A program made the translations under genes and the position numbers. 12,581 nt of DNA from positions 1-12,581 of the forward strand of contig JAGKSZ010000175.1 of assembly GCA_018991295.1 (NCBI GenBank), in the 5' to 3' direction. This DNA comes from Porphyrobacter sp. GTDB taxonomy: Bacteria; Pseudomonadota; Alphaproteobacteria; Sphingomonadales; Sphingomonadaceae. The notes below the pieces were generated by a model. The model made no database searches and was not told where the DNA came from. It saw only the letters and a list, made by a program, of their open reading frames with translations. Position 1 is the stretch's first letter. Every line of letters begins with the position of its first letter. Shown here piece after piece: positions 7,357-12,581 of the stretch.

Positions 7357-7728
7357 CTAGGCCCAGGCGGCAGGTGGCCGGATATCGAGGAAATGACAGC
7401 CATCGCCATCAGTGCAGATCAGGTGCCCGGCGCCTGCCGCTGCCAGCTTGGCGCGCACCCGTTCGATATCGGCGGTCACACCGTCATCTTCGGGATCAAA
7501 GGCGATGTGCCATGCCTGCTCGCGCAGCTGCGCACCGTTCAGCCGATCACCCGGCGTTGCCGCCAGTCGCCACAAAAGCGCAAATTCACGCGGGGCAAGG
7601 CCCAGCCAAAGATCATCCACCCGCCCATCGCGATGCACATGATCGAGCACCAGTTCCCCCGCCTCACGAAAGCGTGGGCCTTGCGCATTATTGTCGCAAA
7701 AGTGGCTGGAGGGCAGCGGCGCGTTCAC
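7357..7728 (-). CDS. Stand-alone OmpR/PhoB-type winged-helix DNA-binding protein
   Basis: The 123-residue protein consists almost wholly of a response-regulator effector domain (about 37-115). LWLGLAPREFALLWRLAATPG (40-60) matches the start of Trans_reg_C domains, ADIERVRAKLAAAG (86-99) is the recognition-helix region, and HLICTDGDGCHFLDI (102-116) is the wing, where the usual G-x-GY is changed to DGDGCHF. No receiver domain precedes it, so it is not a standard two-component regulator. The start is GTG at 7726-7728 with GGAGG (7735-7739) 6 bases upstream, and it overlaps the TGA of the RadC-like gene as GTGA, so translation is probably coupled. The function and DNA target are unknown. It is the last gene of the five-gene cassette. 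Confidence 0.82.
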   Translation of the reverse strand: MNAPLPSSHFCDNNAQGPRFREAGELVLDHVHRDGRVDDLWLGLAPREFALLWRLAATPGDRLNGAQLREQAWHIAFDPEDDGVTADIERVRAKLAAAGAGHLICTDGDGCHFLDIRPPAAWA

Positions 7729-8165
7729 AGCATCCCTCCGGCTCGCATCGAATAAACCTCGTCCGTGGTGAAGATGAGGTGATCGATCAGCCTGATTTCG
7801 AGCGCGGCGGCGATCTCGGCAAGGCGCCGCGTGGCGGCAATGTCGCAGCCGCTCGGGCGGCACGCGCCGGAAGGGTGGCTGTGCGCAAGGATTATGCCGG
7901 CCGCATTGTGACGCAGCGCCTCACCCAGCAGGGCGCGCATCCGGATCGCAAGGGTGGTCATGGTGCCGATGCCGCAAGGGGCATCCCCCAGCCATGCGCT
8001 GCGATCATCGACAAAAATGGCATGGCCGCGTTCGTACTGGGCAGGCGGCGCCAGCACGATGCTGCGCAGATAGCCGATCATCGCCGCCGCACGCTGCTCC
8101 TGCGAGAGCGCCACCTCCCCAGGGCGGGAGAGCACCGCGTTCAGCACAGGCAGCCGGTCCGGCAA
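7725..8165 (-). CDS. Short RadC-like JAB/JAMM-domain protein
   Basis: The 146-residue protein is a JAB domain of the RadC family without the N-terminal helix-hairpin-helix part of full-length RadC (usually about 220-230 residues). The metal motif is complete: IILAHSHPSG (91-100) followed by RPSGCDIAATRRL, giving His95, His97, Ser105 and Asp108. RadC-family proteins are frequent beside mobile DNA, but no enzymatic role is established for this short form. The start is unclear. TTG at 8163-8165 is the most upstream standard codon in frame and has no good ribosome site. A better-placed ATG at 8189-8191, with GGAG 8 bases upstream, is out of frame and stops at 8141 (see findings), so a frameshift near 8165 is possible. 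The 3' end overlaps the winged-helix gene by 4 bases. Confidence 0.8.
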   Translation of the reverse strand: MPDRLPVLNAVLSRPGEVALSQEQRAAAMIGYLRSIVLAPPAQYERGHAIFVDDRSAWLGDAPCGIGTMTTLAIRMRALLGEALRHNAAGIILAHSHPSGACRPSGCDIAATRRLAEIAAALEIRLIDHLIFTTDEVYSMRAGGML

Positions 8166-8210
8166 GGCATGAGGGCGACAGGATCTGACATGGAGAAAAC
8201 TCCGAATAAT

Positions 8211-8717
8211 CTAGCGGGGCGTCCCGCCTGCAAGGGGCGATGAAACGCGCCATTCACGATAGGGGCCGAACCGGCGCTGGCGCTGGACATGGCGGATGAA
8301 CCCTGTCCCCAGCAGCAGCAACTGGCAGTAGGATGGCCCGATCACCAGAATGGCAATTCCCAGCGGCGATGCGCTGTTGGGGATGGCGTGCACCATGTGT
8401 GCGCCCAGCGCCACGATCTGGAAACCTGCGACCCACAAGGGATAGTTGCGGTTGGCGTTGAGCGCCACGCCGACGAACAGGCCGGCCGCGACCACATCGA
8501 TCATTGTGTAATACCCCGAAAACGGGCTCACACCCAATGGCGCATCGGTTAGCCAGCGCGTCAGGTAGACCGGCAGCACCATCGTTCCCACAAACGTCGT
8601 TGTCAGCCAACGCTCCGGCCCCCCGCCCCAGCGCCACGCCATCGCCAACAGAAGCAGGCTGGCAATGTGCTGGGCGGGAGCCCGGTACGCGTTCAGAAAA
8701 TCCAGCAATTCCGGCAT
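8211..8717 (-). CDS. Five-span membrane protein of unknown function
   Basis: The 168-residue protein is mostly hydrophobic, with five predicted spans at about 15-30, 37-55, 71-88, 93-111 and 118-142, and a basic C-terminal tail (RHVQRQRRFGPYREWR, 142-157) that is likely cytoplasmic. Noticeable residues inside or next to spans are Asp74, two His (108 and 110) in AHMVHAIPN and an NANRNYP loop after span three. I recognise no named family and no catalytic motif. The ATG at 8715-8717 lies 4 bases after the stop of the small helical protein gene and has no strong ribosome site of its own, which suggests translational coupling. In the frame further upstream to 8822 the text lies over the preceding gene and is not membrane-like. 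It may be the membrane partner of the tail-anchored HTH protein two genes upstream; this is inference from gene order. Confidence 0.78.
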   Translation of the reverse strand: MPELLDFLNAYRAPAQHIASLLLLAMAWRWGGGPERWLTTTFVGTMVLPVYLTRWLTDAPLGVSPFSGYYTMIDVVAAGLFVGVALNANRNYPLWVAGFQIVALGAHMVHAIPNSASPLGIAILVIGPSYCQLLLLGTGFIRHVQRQRRFGPYREWRVSSPLAGGTPR

Positions 8718-8721
8718 GGGA

Positions 8722-9078
8722 TCAGGCAGGCACCCGCTCTGTGCCGGTATCGTGACGGGCCGGCATGGCGGCCAGATCGCTGGGCGGAATCGTGGTCGGC
8801 GCGCCATTATCGCCGCCGGCATGGACGCGGGCGAGATTGCTCAGTTCATGATGCACGCGCAAGAGATTGGTCGACATCGACAGCGCCTGGCTTTCAGCTT
8901 CGGTCAGGCGCAGCAGCGCGCGCTGGCCGGTGTGGACTTCCACCTCGGGGTTCTGGCGTGCGGTCAGCATCGCCTGCTTGAGCCGCGCCATGGCAATGAT
9001 CGCTTCATCGGCAAGGCCTTCAGCCTCACGGATCAGCTTCTTGAGGTTATGTGCATCAGCGAGAATACGATTTTCCAT
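8722..9078 (-). CDS. Small helical protein of unknown function
   Basis: The 118-residue soluble protein is predicted to be two long amphipathic helices (about 5-42 and 48-86) joined by a short NPEVEVHTG turn, which could form a helical hairpin or coiled-coil dimer. It ends in a disordered tail rich in Gly, Pro and Thr (88-118). There is no signal peptide, membrane span or known catalytic motif, and I do not recognise the family. The start is ATG at 9076-9078 with GGAG (9086-9089) 7 bases upstream; an earlier ATG at 9112-9114 would overlap the preceding gene and lacks such a site. It sits 25 bases after the tail-anchored HTH gene and 4 bases before the membrane protein gene, so it is most likely a partner of one or both. 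Confidence 0.75.
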   Translation of the reverse strand: MENRILADAHNLKKLIREAEGLADEAIIAMARLKQAMLTARQNPEVEVHTGQRALLRLTEAESQALSMSTNLLRVHHELSNLARVHAGGDNGAPTTIPPSDLAAMPARHDTGTERVPA

Positions 9079-9103
9079 CGTTGGTCTCCAGCGATGCCCG
9101 TGC

Positions 9104-9706
9104 TCACCCGGCATCGATCCCTGTTCCCGCGGAGTAGGTGGCCTTGCCGTCTGTCGCTTCGCTGAGCGTCCGGGCTGCGGTTATCGCGAGGATCACCGAA
9201 GCCAGAATGCCGGTAGCGATCCCGACGATCGCCCCCAGTCGAAGCAGGACGGCATGTTCACCATCGAGCACTCCGGGGACCACCCGGGGTTCCCCTGATC
9301 TCAGCCATGGTGCCTGTTGTATCAAAGGCATCGCATCGCTGAGAACCAGTCGGCCCGGATCATCCCGGGGATCGGAATCAGCCAGATCAGCTTCCGGGTT
9401 AACCTGAGAATTTGTGTATGCAGGTTCACTGAAGGGCACCGGCAAGGCCTCATCAGCGCCATCGCCCAGATCATGCCGGCGCGACGCTTCGATCGCTTCG
9501 GGCCCAAGGGTCAGCCGGTAATTTTCGACCAGTTCGCCAAGGCTTGCCGCCTCATAGAAATCCTTGAGAGCGCGGATGTGCTGATTGATCCGGGTCTCGG
9601 ATACCCCGAGCTCGGCCGCGATCACCTTGATCGGTACGCGCCGGTCGATCCGTTCCATTACGGCGCGCTGCCTGTCGGTCAGCCGCTTCGCGGCTCCGGA
9701 CGCCAT
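9104..9706 (-). CDS. LuxR-type HTH protein with a C-terminal membrane anchor
   Basis: The 200-residue protein has a LuxR/GerE-type helix-turn-helix at its N terminus (about 8-60: RLTDRQRAVMERI, then VPIKVIAAELGVSETRINQHI). A polar, acidic, probably disordered linker covers about 65-148, a single hydrophobic span about 153-177 (VLLRLGAIVGIATGILASVILAITA), and about 23 residues remain outside. There is no receiver or autoinducer-binding domain. This predicts a DNA-binding domain tethered to the inner membrane from the cytoplasmic side. ATG at 9704-9706 is chosen because AAGGAG (9713-9718) lies exactly 6 bases before it; the in-frame ATG at 9710-9712 touches that site directly. It is the first gene of the five-gene cassette and may regulate it. 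What it senses is unknown. Confidence 0.84.
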   Translation of the reverse strand: MASGAAKRLTDRQRAVMERIDRRVPIKVIAAELGVSETRINQHIRALKDFYEAASLGELVENYRLTLGPEAIEASRRHDLGDGADEALPVPFSEPAYTNSQVNPEADLADSDPRDDPGRLVLSDAMPLIQQAPWLRSGEPRVVPGVLDGEHAVLLRLGAIVGIATGILASVILAITAARTLSEATDGKATYSAGTGIDAG

Positions 9707-9712
9707 TGCCAT

Positions 9713-9718
9713 CTCCTT
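9713..9718 (-). promoter_or_regulatory. Shine-Dalgarno site deciding the start of the tail-anchored HTH gene
   Basis: On the minus strand this is AAGGAG. It abuts the ATG at 9710-9712 with no spacer but lies 6 bases from the ATG at 9704-9706, so the second ATG is the better start. Confidence 0.65.
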
Positions 9719-9749
9719 GCGAAACCAATCCCGGTTCTAGCCACAAGCT

Positions 9750-9775
9750 AACGCAAATCGGAGGAAATTTCTTCC
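9750..9775 (-). promoter_or_regulatory. Possible EcfG-type (general stress) promoter of the five-gene cassette
   Basis: On the minus strand GGAAG (9771-9775) is followed after 17 bases by CGTT (9750-9753). The alphaproteobacterial EcfG consensus is GGAAC, 16-17 bases, CGTT, so there is one mismatch, at a normally conserved C. The predicted transcript start near 9743 would leave a leader of about 35 bases before the HTH gene. No better sigma-70 pair is visible in the 106-base gap. Confidence 0.3.
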
Positions 9776-9776
9776 G
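9759..9776. repeat. 18-bp near-perfect palindrome upstream of the HTH gene
   Basis: CGGAGGAAATTTCTTCCG is a palindrome with a single mismatched pair (9763 against 9772). It could be an operator for a dimeric regulator, possibly the HTH protein encoded 53 bases downstream. Alternatively it could be a remnant terminator of the preceding aminotransferase gene, but there is no T-run on the minus-strand side. Confidence 0.5.
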
Positions 9777-9812
9777 TTTTGGATCAGAATGTTCTGGCCA
9801 GTCAGAAGATCC

Positions 9813-11012
9813 CTAGGCTGCGGAACTGTTAACCCCCACTGACTGAAGATAACGCTTGATGTTGCGGGCCGCCTGACGAAGGCGCTGTTCGTTCTCGACC
9901 ATGGCGATCCGCACGTAGCCTTCGCCGTTCTCGCCATAGCCCACGCCGGGCGCGACAGCGACCTGTGCCTGGGTCAGCAACTGCTTGGAGAACTCAAGGC
10001 TGCCCATGGATTTCAGCGCAGGCGGCAGCGGGGCCCAGGCGAACATCGAGGCGGGTGGCGGCGGGATATCCCATCCGGCCCGCCCGAAGGCCTCGACCAT
10101 CACATCGCGGCGCTTGTGATAAAGCTCGCGGTTGCTTTCGATGATGTCTTGCGGGCCGTTCAGCGCGGCGCAGGCCGCCGCCTGAATGGGGGTGAAGGCC
10201 CCGTAATCAAGGTATGACTTCACCCGCGTCAGCGCCGCGATCAGCTGGCGATTGCCGACCGCAAAACCCATTCGCCAGCCCGCCATCGAATAGGTCTTCG
10301 ACATCGAGGTAAACTCGATCGCGACGTCCTTTGCGCCGGGTACTTCCATGATCGAGCGGGTCGGCTTGCCATCGAAATAGAGTTCCGAATAGGCCAGATC
10401 GCTGACGATCCAGACCTGATTCTCCTTCGCCCAGGCCACCAGCCGCTCGTAGAAGGGCAGCTCGACTGTCTCGGCGGTGGGGTTGGAGGGGTAACTCACC
10501 ACCAGCACCGAAGGGCGCGGCACGGTGTAGTTCATCGCCCGTTCGAGCGATTCCCAATAATGTTCATCGGGCGTGGTCGGCACCGAACGGATCGTCGCGC
10601 CTGCGATAATGAAGCCAAAGGTGTGGATCGGGTAGGAGGGGTTGGGCGCCAGCACCACATCGCCCGGCGCGATGATTGCGGTGGCAAGGCTTGAGAGGCC
10701 CTCCTTCGAGCCCATCGTCACCACCACTTCCGTGTCGGGATCGAGCTCCACCCCAAACCGGCGCGCATAATATCCGGCCTGCGCGCGGCGCAGCCCCGGG
10801 ATGCCCTTGGACTGGGAATAGCCGTGCGCATCGGGCTTGGCCGCCACTTCGCACAGCTTGTCGATGACGTGGCTCGGTGGGGGCTGATCGGGGTTGCCCA
10901 TGCCCAGATCGATGATGTCCTGCCCTGCCAGACGGGCTGCATGGCGCATGGCGTTGACCTCCGCGATCACATACGGAGGCATCCGCTTCATGCGATAAAA
11001 CTGGTCATTCAT
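9813..11012 (-). CDS. alaC: Class I/II PLP-dependent aminotransferase, AlaC-like (alanine transaminase)
   Basis: The 399-residue cytoplasmic enzyme is colinear with AlaC and LL-diaminopimelate aminotransferase-type fold I transaminases. Visible features are MPPYVIAEV near the N terminus, DLGMGNPD (35-42), GSKEGLSSL (101-109), SYPSNPTAETVEL with Asn177, VSDLAYSE with Asp205 and Tyr208, the PLP-binding Lys239 in SMSKTYSMAGWRMGF, and Arg368 in YVRIAM for the substrate carboxylate. The close match of EF-(T/F)-x-SK-x-Y-x-MAGWR-x-GF and of the N terminus to E. coli AlaC favours pyruvate/glutamate-alanine transamination, though related enzymes are often labelled diaminopimelate aminotransferases. 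ATG at 11010-11012 has AAGG about 11 bases upstream. It is divergent from phaC across 161 bases and lies upstream of, and in line with, the HTH cassette. Confidence 0.92.
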   Translation of the reverse strand: MNDQFYRMKRMPPYVIAEVNAMRHAARLAGQDIIDLGMGNPDQPPPSHVIDKLCEVAAKPDAHGYSQSKGIPGLRRAQAGYYARRFGVELDPDTEVVVTMGSKEGLSSLATAIIAPGDVVLAPNPSYPIHTFGFIIAGATIRSVPTTPDEHYWESLERAMNYTVPRPSVLVVSYPSNPTAETVELPFYERLVAWAKENQVWIVSDLAYSELYFDGKPTRSIMEVPGAKDVAIEFTSMSKTYSMAGWRMGFAVGNRQLIAALTRVKSYLDYGAFTPIQAAACAALNGPQDIIESNRELYHKRRDVMVEAFGRAGWDIPPPPASMFAWAPLPPALKSMGSLEFSKQLLTQAQVAVAPGVGYGENGEGYVRIAMVENEQRLRQAARNIKRYLQSVGVNSSAA

Positions 11013-11034
11013 GGCAGGTCACACCTTTGTTGCG

Positions 11035-11058
11035 TGCGGCGTTGATGCAAGCGCCGCA
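11035..11058. repeat. Inverted repeat in the alaC-phaC divergent region
   Basis: TGCGGCG (11035-11041) and CGCCGCA (11052-11058) form a perfect 7-bp inverted repeat around a 10-base centre, 23 bases upstream of the alaC start. It may be an operator or part of the alaC leader. Other TGC/GCA-rich elements lie nearby (TTGCGCAA at 11100-11107). Confidence 0.45.
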
Positions 11059-11099
11059 ACTCTCCCTAGGCGAAAGGCGCGGATCGTGGGAAGGGCGTT

Positions 11100-11128
11100 T
11101 TGCGCAAGTTGCGGTGCGAGCCGATAAT
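11100..11128 (+). promoter_or_regulatory. Candidate sigma-70-type promoter of phaC with a TTGCGCAA palindrome at -35
   Basis: TTGCGC (11100-11105) and GATAAT (11123-11128) are separated by 17 bases. The -10 matches five of six consensus bases and the -35 three of six. The predicted start near 11135 leaves about 39 bases before the phaC ATG. The -35 lies inside the palindrome TTGCGCAA. Known PhaR repressors of PHA genes in alphaproteobacteria bind TGC-rich palindromic sites, so this would be a suitable place for one; that is inference. Confidence 0.4.
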
Positions 11129-11173
11129 CGGCACTATCGTACCTGCACAGCGGTAAAGGGACGAATTCGGGCG

Positions 11174-12427
11174 ATGGCACAGGAAAACGACCTTTTGGCA
11201 GCCGCGGGCGAGAGCTTGAAGGGCTTCTTCGATATGCAGGGCGAAGCCTTGCGCGAGATGCTGGGAGACAAGGGTGCCGAATCGCTGATGGGCGCTGGTG
11301 TGCCGGGGGGCATGGACGCGGGCGAAATGGCCCAATGGGCCGCCACCGCCGGGCAACTCCAGCAATTATGGCTCGATTTCGCCGCGCACCAGACCAGGGC
11401 CGCCGCCGAAAAGGCCGGCAAAGGCGCGCTCGGCGGCGCTGGCGCCGGACTGATGGACCCGGCGCAGTGGATGGTGATGTCGCAGGCGATGCTCGGGCAG
11501 ATGCCCAAGGGCCTGTTCGAGGCCTCCTCCCGTCTGGCGCAGGACCAGATGCAGCTGTGGTCGGGCGTGATGCAGAGCTTTGCCGCAGGCGCAGCCAAGG
11601 GCATTGGCGGCAGCGCGGCTGATGCCGCGCCCGAAGCGGCTGCCCTGCCCCGTTCGGATCGCCGCTTTGCCGATCCGGCATGGCGCGAACACCCCGCCTT
11701 CCTGCTGCTCCACCAGACCTATCTGATGCTGGCCGATTACTTCCGGCAGGCGGTCAGGGGCATGGATGGGCTCGACAGGCCCAAGCGCCAACAGCTCGAA
11801 TTCGCCGTCGCCGCATTGGCTGAAGCAATGAGCCCGGACAATTTCCTCGCGCTCAATCCGGTGGTGATGAAGCGCACGATGGAGACCAAGGGCGCCAATC
11901 TGGTGCGCGGGATGCAGCACCTCATCAACGATCTGAAACGCGGGCAGCTCACCCACACCGATCCCAACGCCTTCAGGCTGGGCGAAAACCTTGCCGCCAG
12001 TCCCGGCAAGGTGGTGCATGAAACCCCGCTCTACCAGTTGATCCAGTATTCGCCTTCAACCGACGAAGTGCTGGAAGTGCCGCTGGTGATCTTCCCGCCG
12101 TGGATCAACCGTTTCTACATCCTCGACCTGACGCCCAAGAAGAGCTTCATCAAGTGGGCGGTGGACCAGGGGATCTCGGTCTTCGTGGTGAGCTGGAAGA
12201 GCGCCGACGAGACCCTCGCCGAGGTGGTGTGGGACGACTACATCCGCGCCCAGATCGAGGCGATCGACCACGTCCGCGCGCGGCTCGAGGTGCCGGCGGT
12301 CCACACCATCGGCTATTGCGTGGCGGGCACGACGCTCGCGGCGACGCTGGCGGTGCTGGCGCGGCGGGGCGAGGCGGACAAGGTCAAGTCGGCAAACCTC
12401 CCCCCCCCGCCCGGGGGGTTTGCGTAG
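11174..12427 (+). CDS. phaC: Class I poly(3-hydroxyalkanoate) synthase PhaC, 3' end lost
   Basis: The protein polymerises 3-hydroxyacyl-CoA into polyester on cytoplasmic granules. After a long Ala/Gly/Met/Gln-rich helical N terminus (about 1-160), the PhaC_N domain starts at DRRFADPAWREHP (162-174). It includes NFLALNPVVMKRTMETKGANLVRGM (an intact core motif), VVHETPLYQLIQYSP, FPPWINRFYILDLTPKKSFI and VFVVSWKSAD. The lipase-like box is GYCVAGTT with the catalytic Cys codon at 12317-12319; most class I enzymes have GYCxGG. ATG at 11174 gives MAQENDLL; an open frame reaches up to 11027 but without PhaC sequence. Coding agrees with the family to about 12390 (ADKVKSA). The rest up to the TAG at 12425-12427 reads through C/G runs and is not PhaC. 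The catalytic Asp and His expected downstream are missing, so this is a truncated record, probably from a contig end, rather than a natural short protein. Confidence 0.88.
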   Translation: MAQENDLLAAAGESLKGFFDMQGEALREMLGDKGAESLMGAGVPGGMDAGEMAQWAATAGQLQQLWLDFAAHQTRAAAEKAGKGALGGAGAGLMDPAQWMVMSQAMLGQMPKGLFEASSRLAQDQMQLWSGVMQSFAAGAAKGIGGSAADAAPEAAALPRSDRRFADPAWREHPAFLLLHQTYLMLADYFRQAVRGMDGLDRPKRQQLEFAVAALAEAMSPDNFLALNPVVMKRTMETKGANLVRGMQHLINDLKRGQLTHTDPNAFRLGENLAASPGKVVHETPLYQLIQYSPSTDEVLEVPLVIFPPWINRFYILDLTPKKSFIKWAVDQGISVFVVSWKSADETLAEVVWDDYIRAQIEAIDHVRARLEVPAVHTIGYCVAGTTLAATLAVLARRGEADKVKSANLPPPPGGFA

Positions 12428-12581
12428 AGCTGCCGACTCGAGAAACTTCTCCGCCACGCTCAGCCCCGGCTGGACCGGCCCCCCCCCCCCCCGGGGCCTT
12501 CCTCCCGGGCCCCTTCCCCCCCCGCCTTCCACCCGCCCCGGGGGCGCCGCCCCCTCCCGACATACCGTCGCTCCAACACAC
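12391..12581. other. Low-complexity, probably erroneous contig end
   Basis: From about 12391 the sequence turns into long C and G homopolymers (for example near 12400-12418, 12480-12495 and 12523-12531) interrupted by short unstructured pieces. The sharp break from a conserved PhaC segment, in the middle of a domain, suggests sequencing or assembly error at a contig end. I annotate no gene here. Confidence 0.7.

Noticed and set aside
7278..7409. N-terminal extension of the crotonase gene
   Set aside because: The extra 44 residues are Pro/Ser-rich without crotonase similarity and overlap the end of the winged-helix gene; ATG at 7277 fits the family start.
8818..8834. 17-base match between 8818-8834 and 11309-11325 (GGCATGGACGCGGGCGA)
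   Set aside because: The copies lie in unrelated genes read on opposite strands, and the GC-rich codon bias makes a chance match of this length plausible; no flanking similarity is seen.
11027..11173. N-terminal extension of PhaC
   Set aside because: It covers the candidate promoter and palindromes and has no PhaC-like sequence; ATG at 11174 gives a normal synthase start.
12056..12532. Minus-strand open frame at the right end
   Set aside because: It is antisense to conserved PhaC coding and extends into the low-quality C/G runs; the Gly/Pro-rich text has no recognisable domain.

Overview
The window is GC-rich, gene-dense DNA that reads as a chromosomal segment of an alphaproteobacterium. 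The protein types (AlaC-like aminotransferase, class I PhaC, short RadC-like JAB protein with a winged-helix partner, tail-anchored LuxR-type protein) fit the Sphingomonadales, perhaps an Erythrobacter/Porphyrobacter-like organism. That placement is inference from protein style, not from a marker gene. I see no insertion sequence, phage gene, CRISPR array or rRNA. There is one tRNA gene (Cys).

Layout. (1) 1-1464 (+): the 3' part of an N-acyl-D-amino-acid deacylase-type amidohydrolase, cut by the window edge. (2) 1461-5134 (-): a tight four-gene operon, read right to left as GT2 polyprenyl-phosphate glycosyltransferase, SAM methyltransferase, GtrA-like flippase and a large multi-spanning GT-C-like membrane protein. 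The first two start with TTG and GTG behind good Shine-Dalgarno sites, and the genes overlap or nearly touch. This is a typical cell-surface glycosylation set. (3) 5423-5496 (-): tRNA-Cys(GCA). (4) 5635-6414 (+): a double-hotdog acyl-CoA thioesterase-like protein, convergent with (5) 6459-7277 (-): a crotonase-family protein lacking one usual catalytic Glu. (6) 7357-9706 (-): five small, closely packed genes, read right to left as a LuxR-type HTH protein with a C-terminal membrane anchor, a small helical protein, a five-span membrane protein, a RadC-like JAB/JAMM protein and a stand-alone OmpR-type winged-helix protein. (7) 9813-11012 (-): AlaC-like aminotransferase. (8) 11174 to about 12390 (+): class I poly(3-hydroxyalkanoate) synthase PhaC, divergent from alaC and cut at its 3' end.

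The last roughly 190 bases, from about 12391, are dominated by long C and G runs and break the PhaC frame just after a well-conserved stretch. They look like a low-quality contig end rather than biology.

The most interesting part is the five-gene cassette in (6). It joins a membrane-tethered DNA-binding protein, membrane and helical partners, a JAMM-fold protein and a second DNA-binding protein in one apparent transcription unit with no enzyme of obvious metabolism. A near-perfect 18-bp palindrome lies in front of it, overlapping a sequence close to the alphaproteobacterial general-stress (EcfG-type) promoter. Its function is unknown to me. A membrane-linked regulatory module is a reasonable hypothesis and no more than that.
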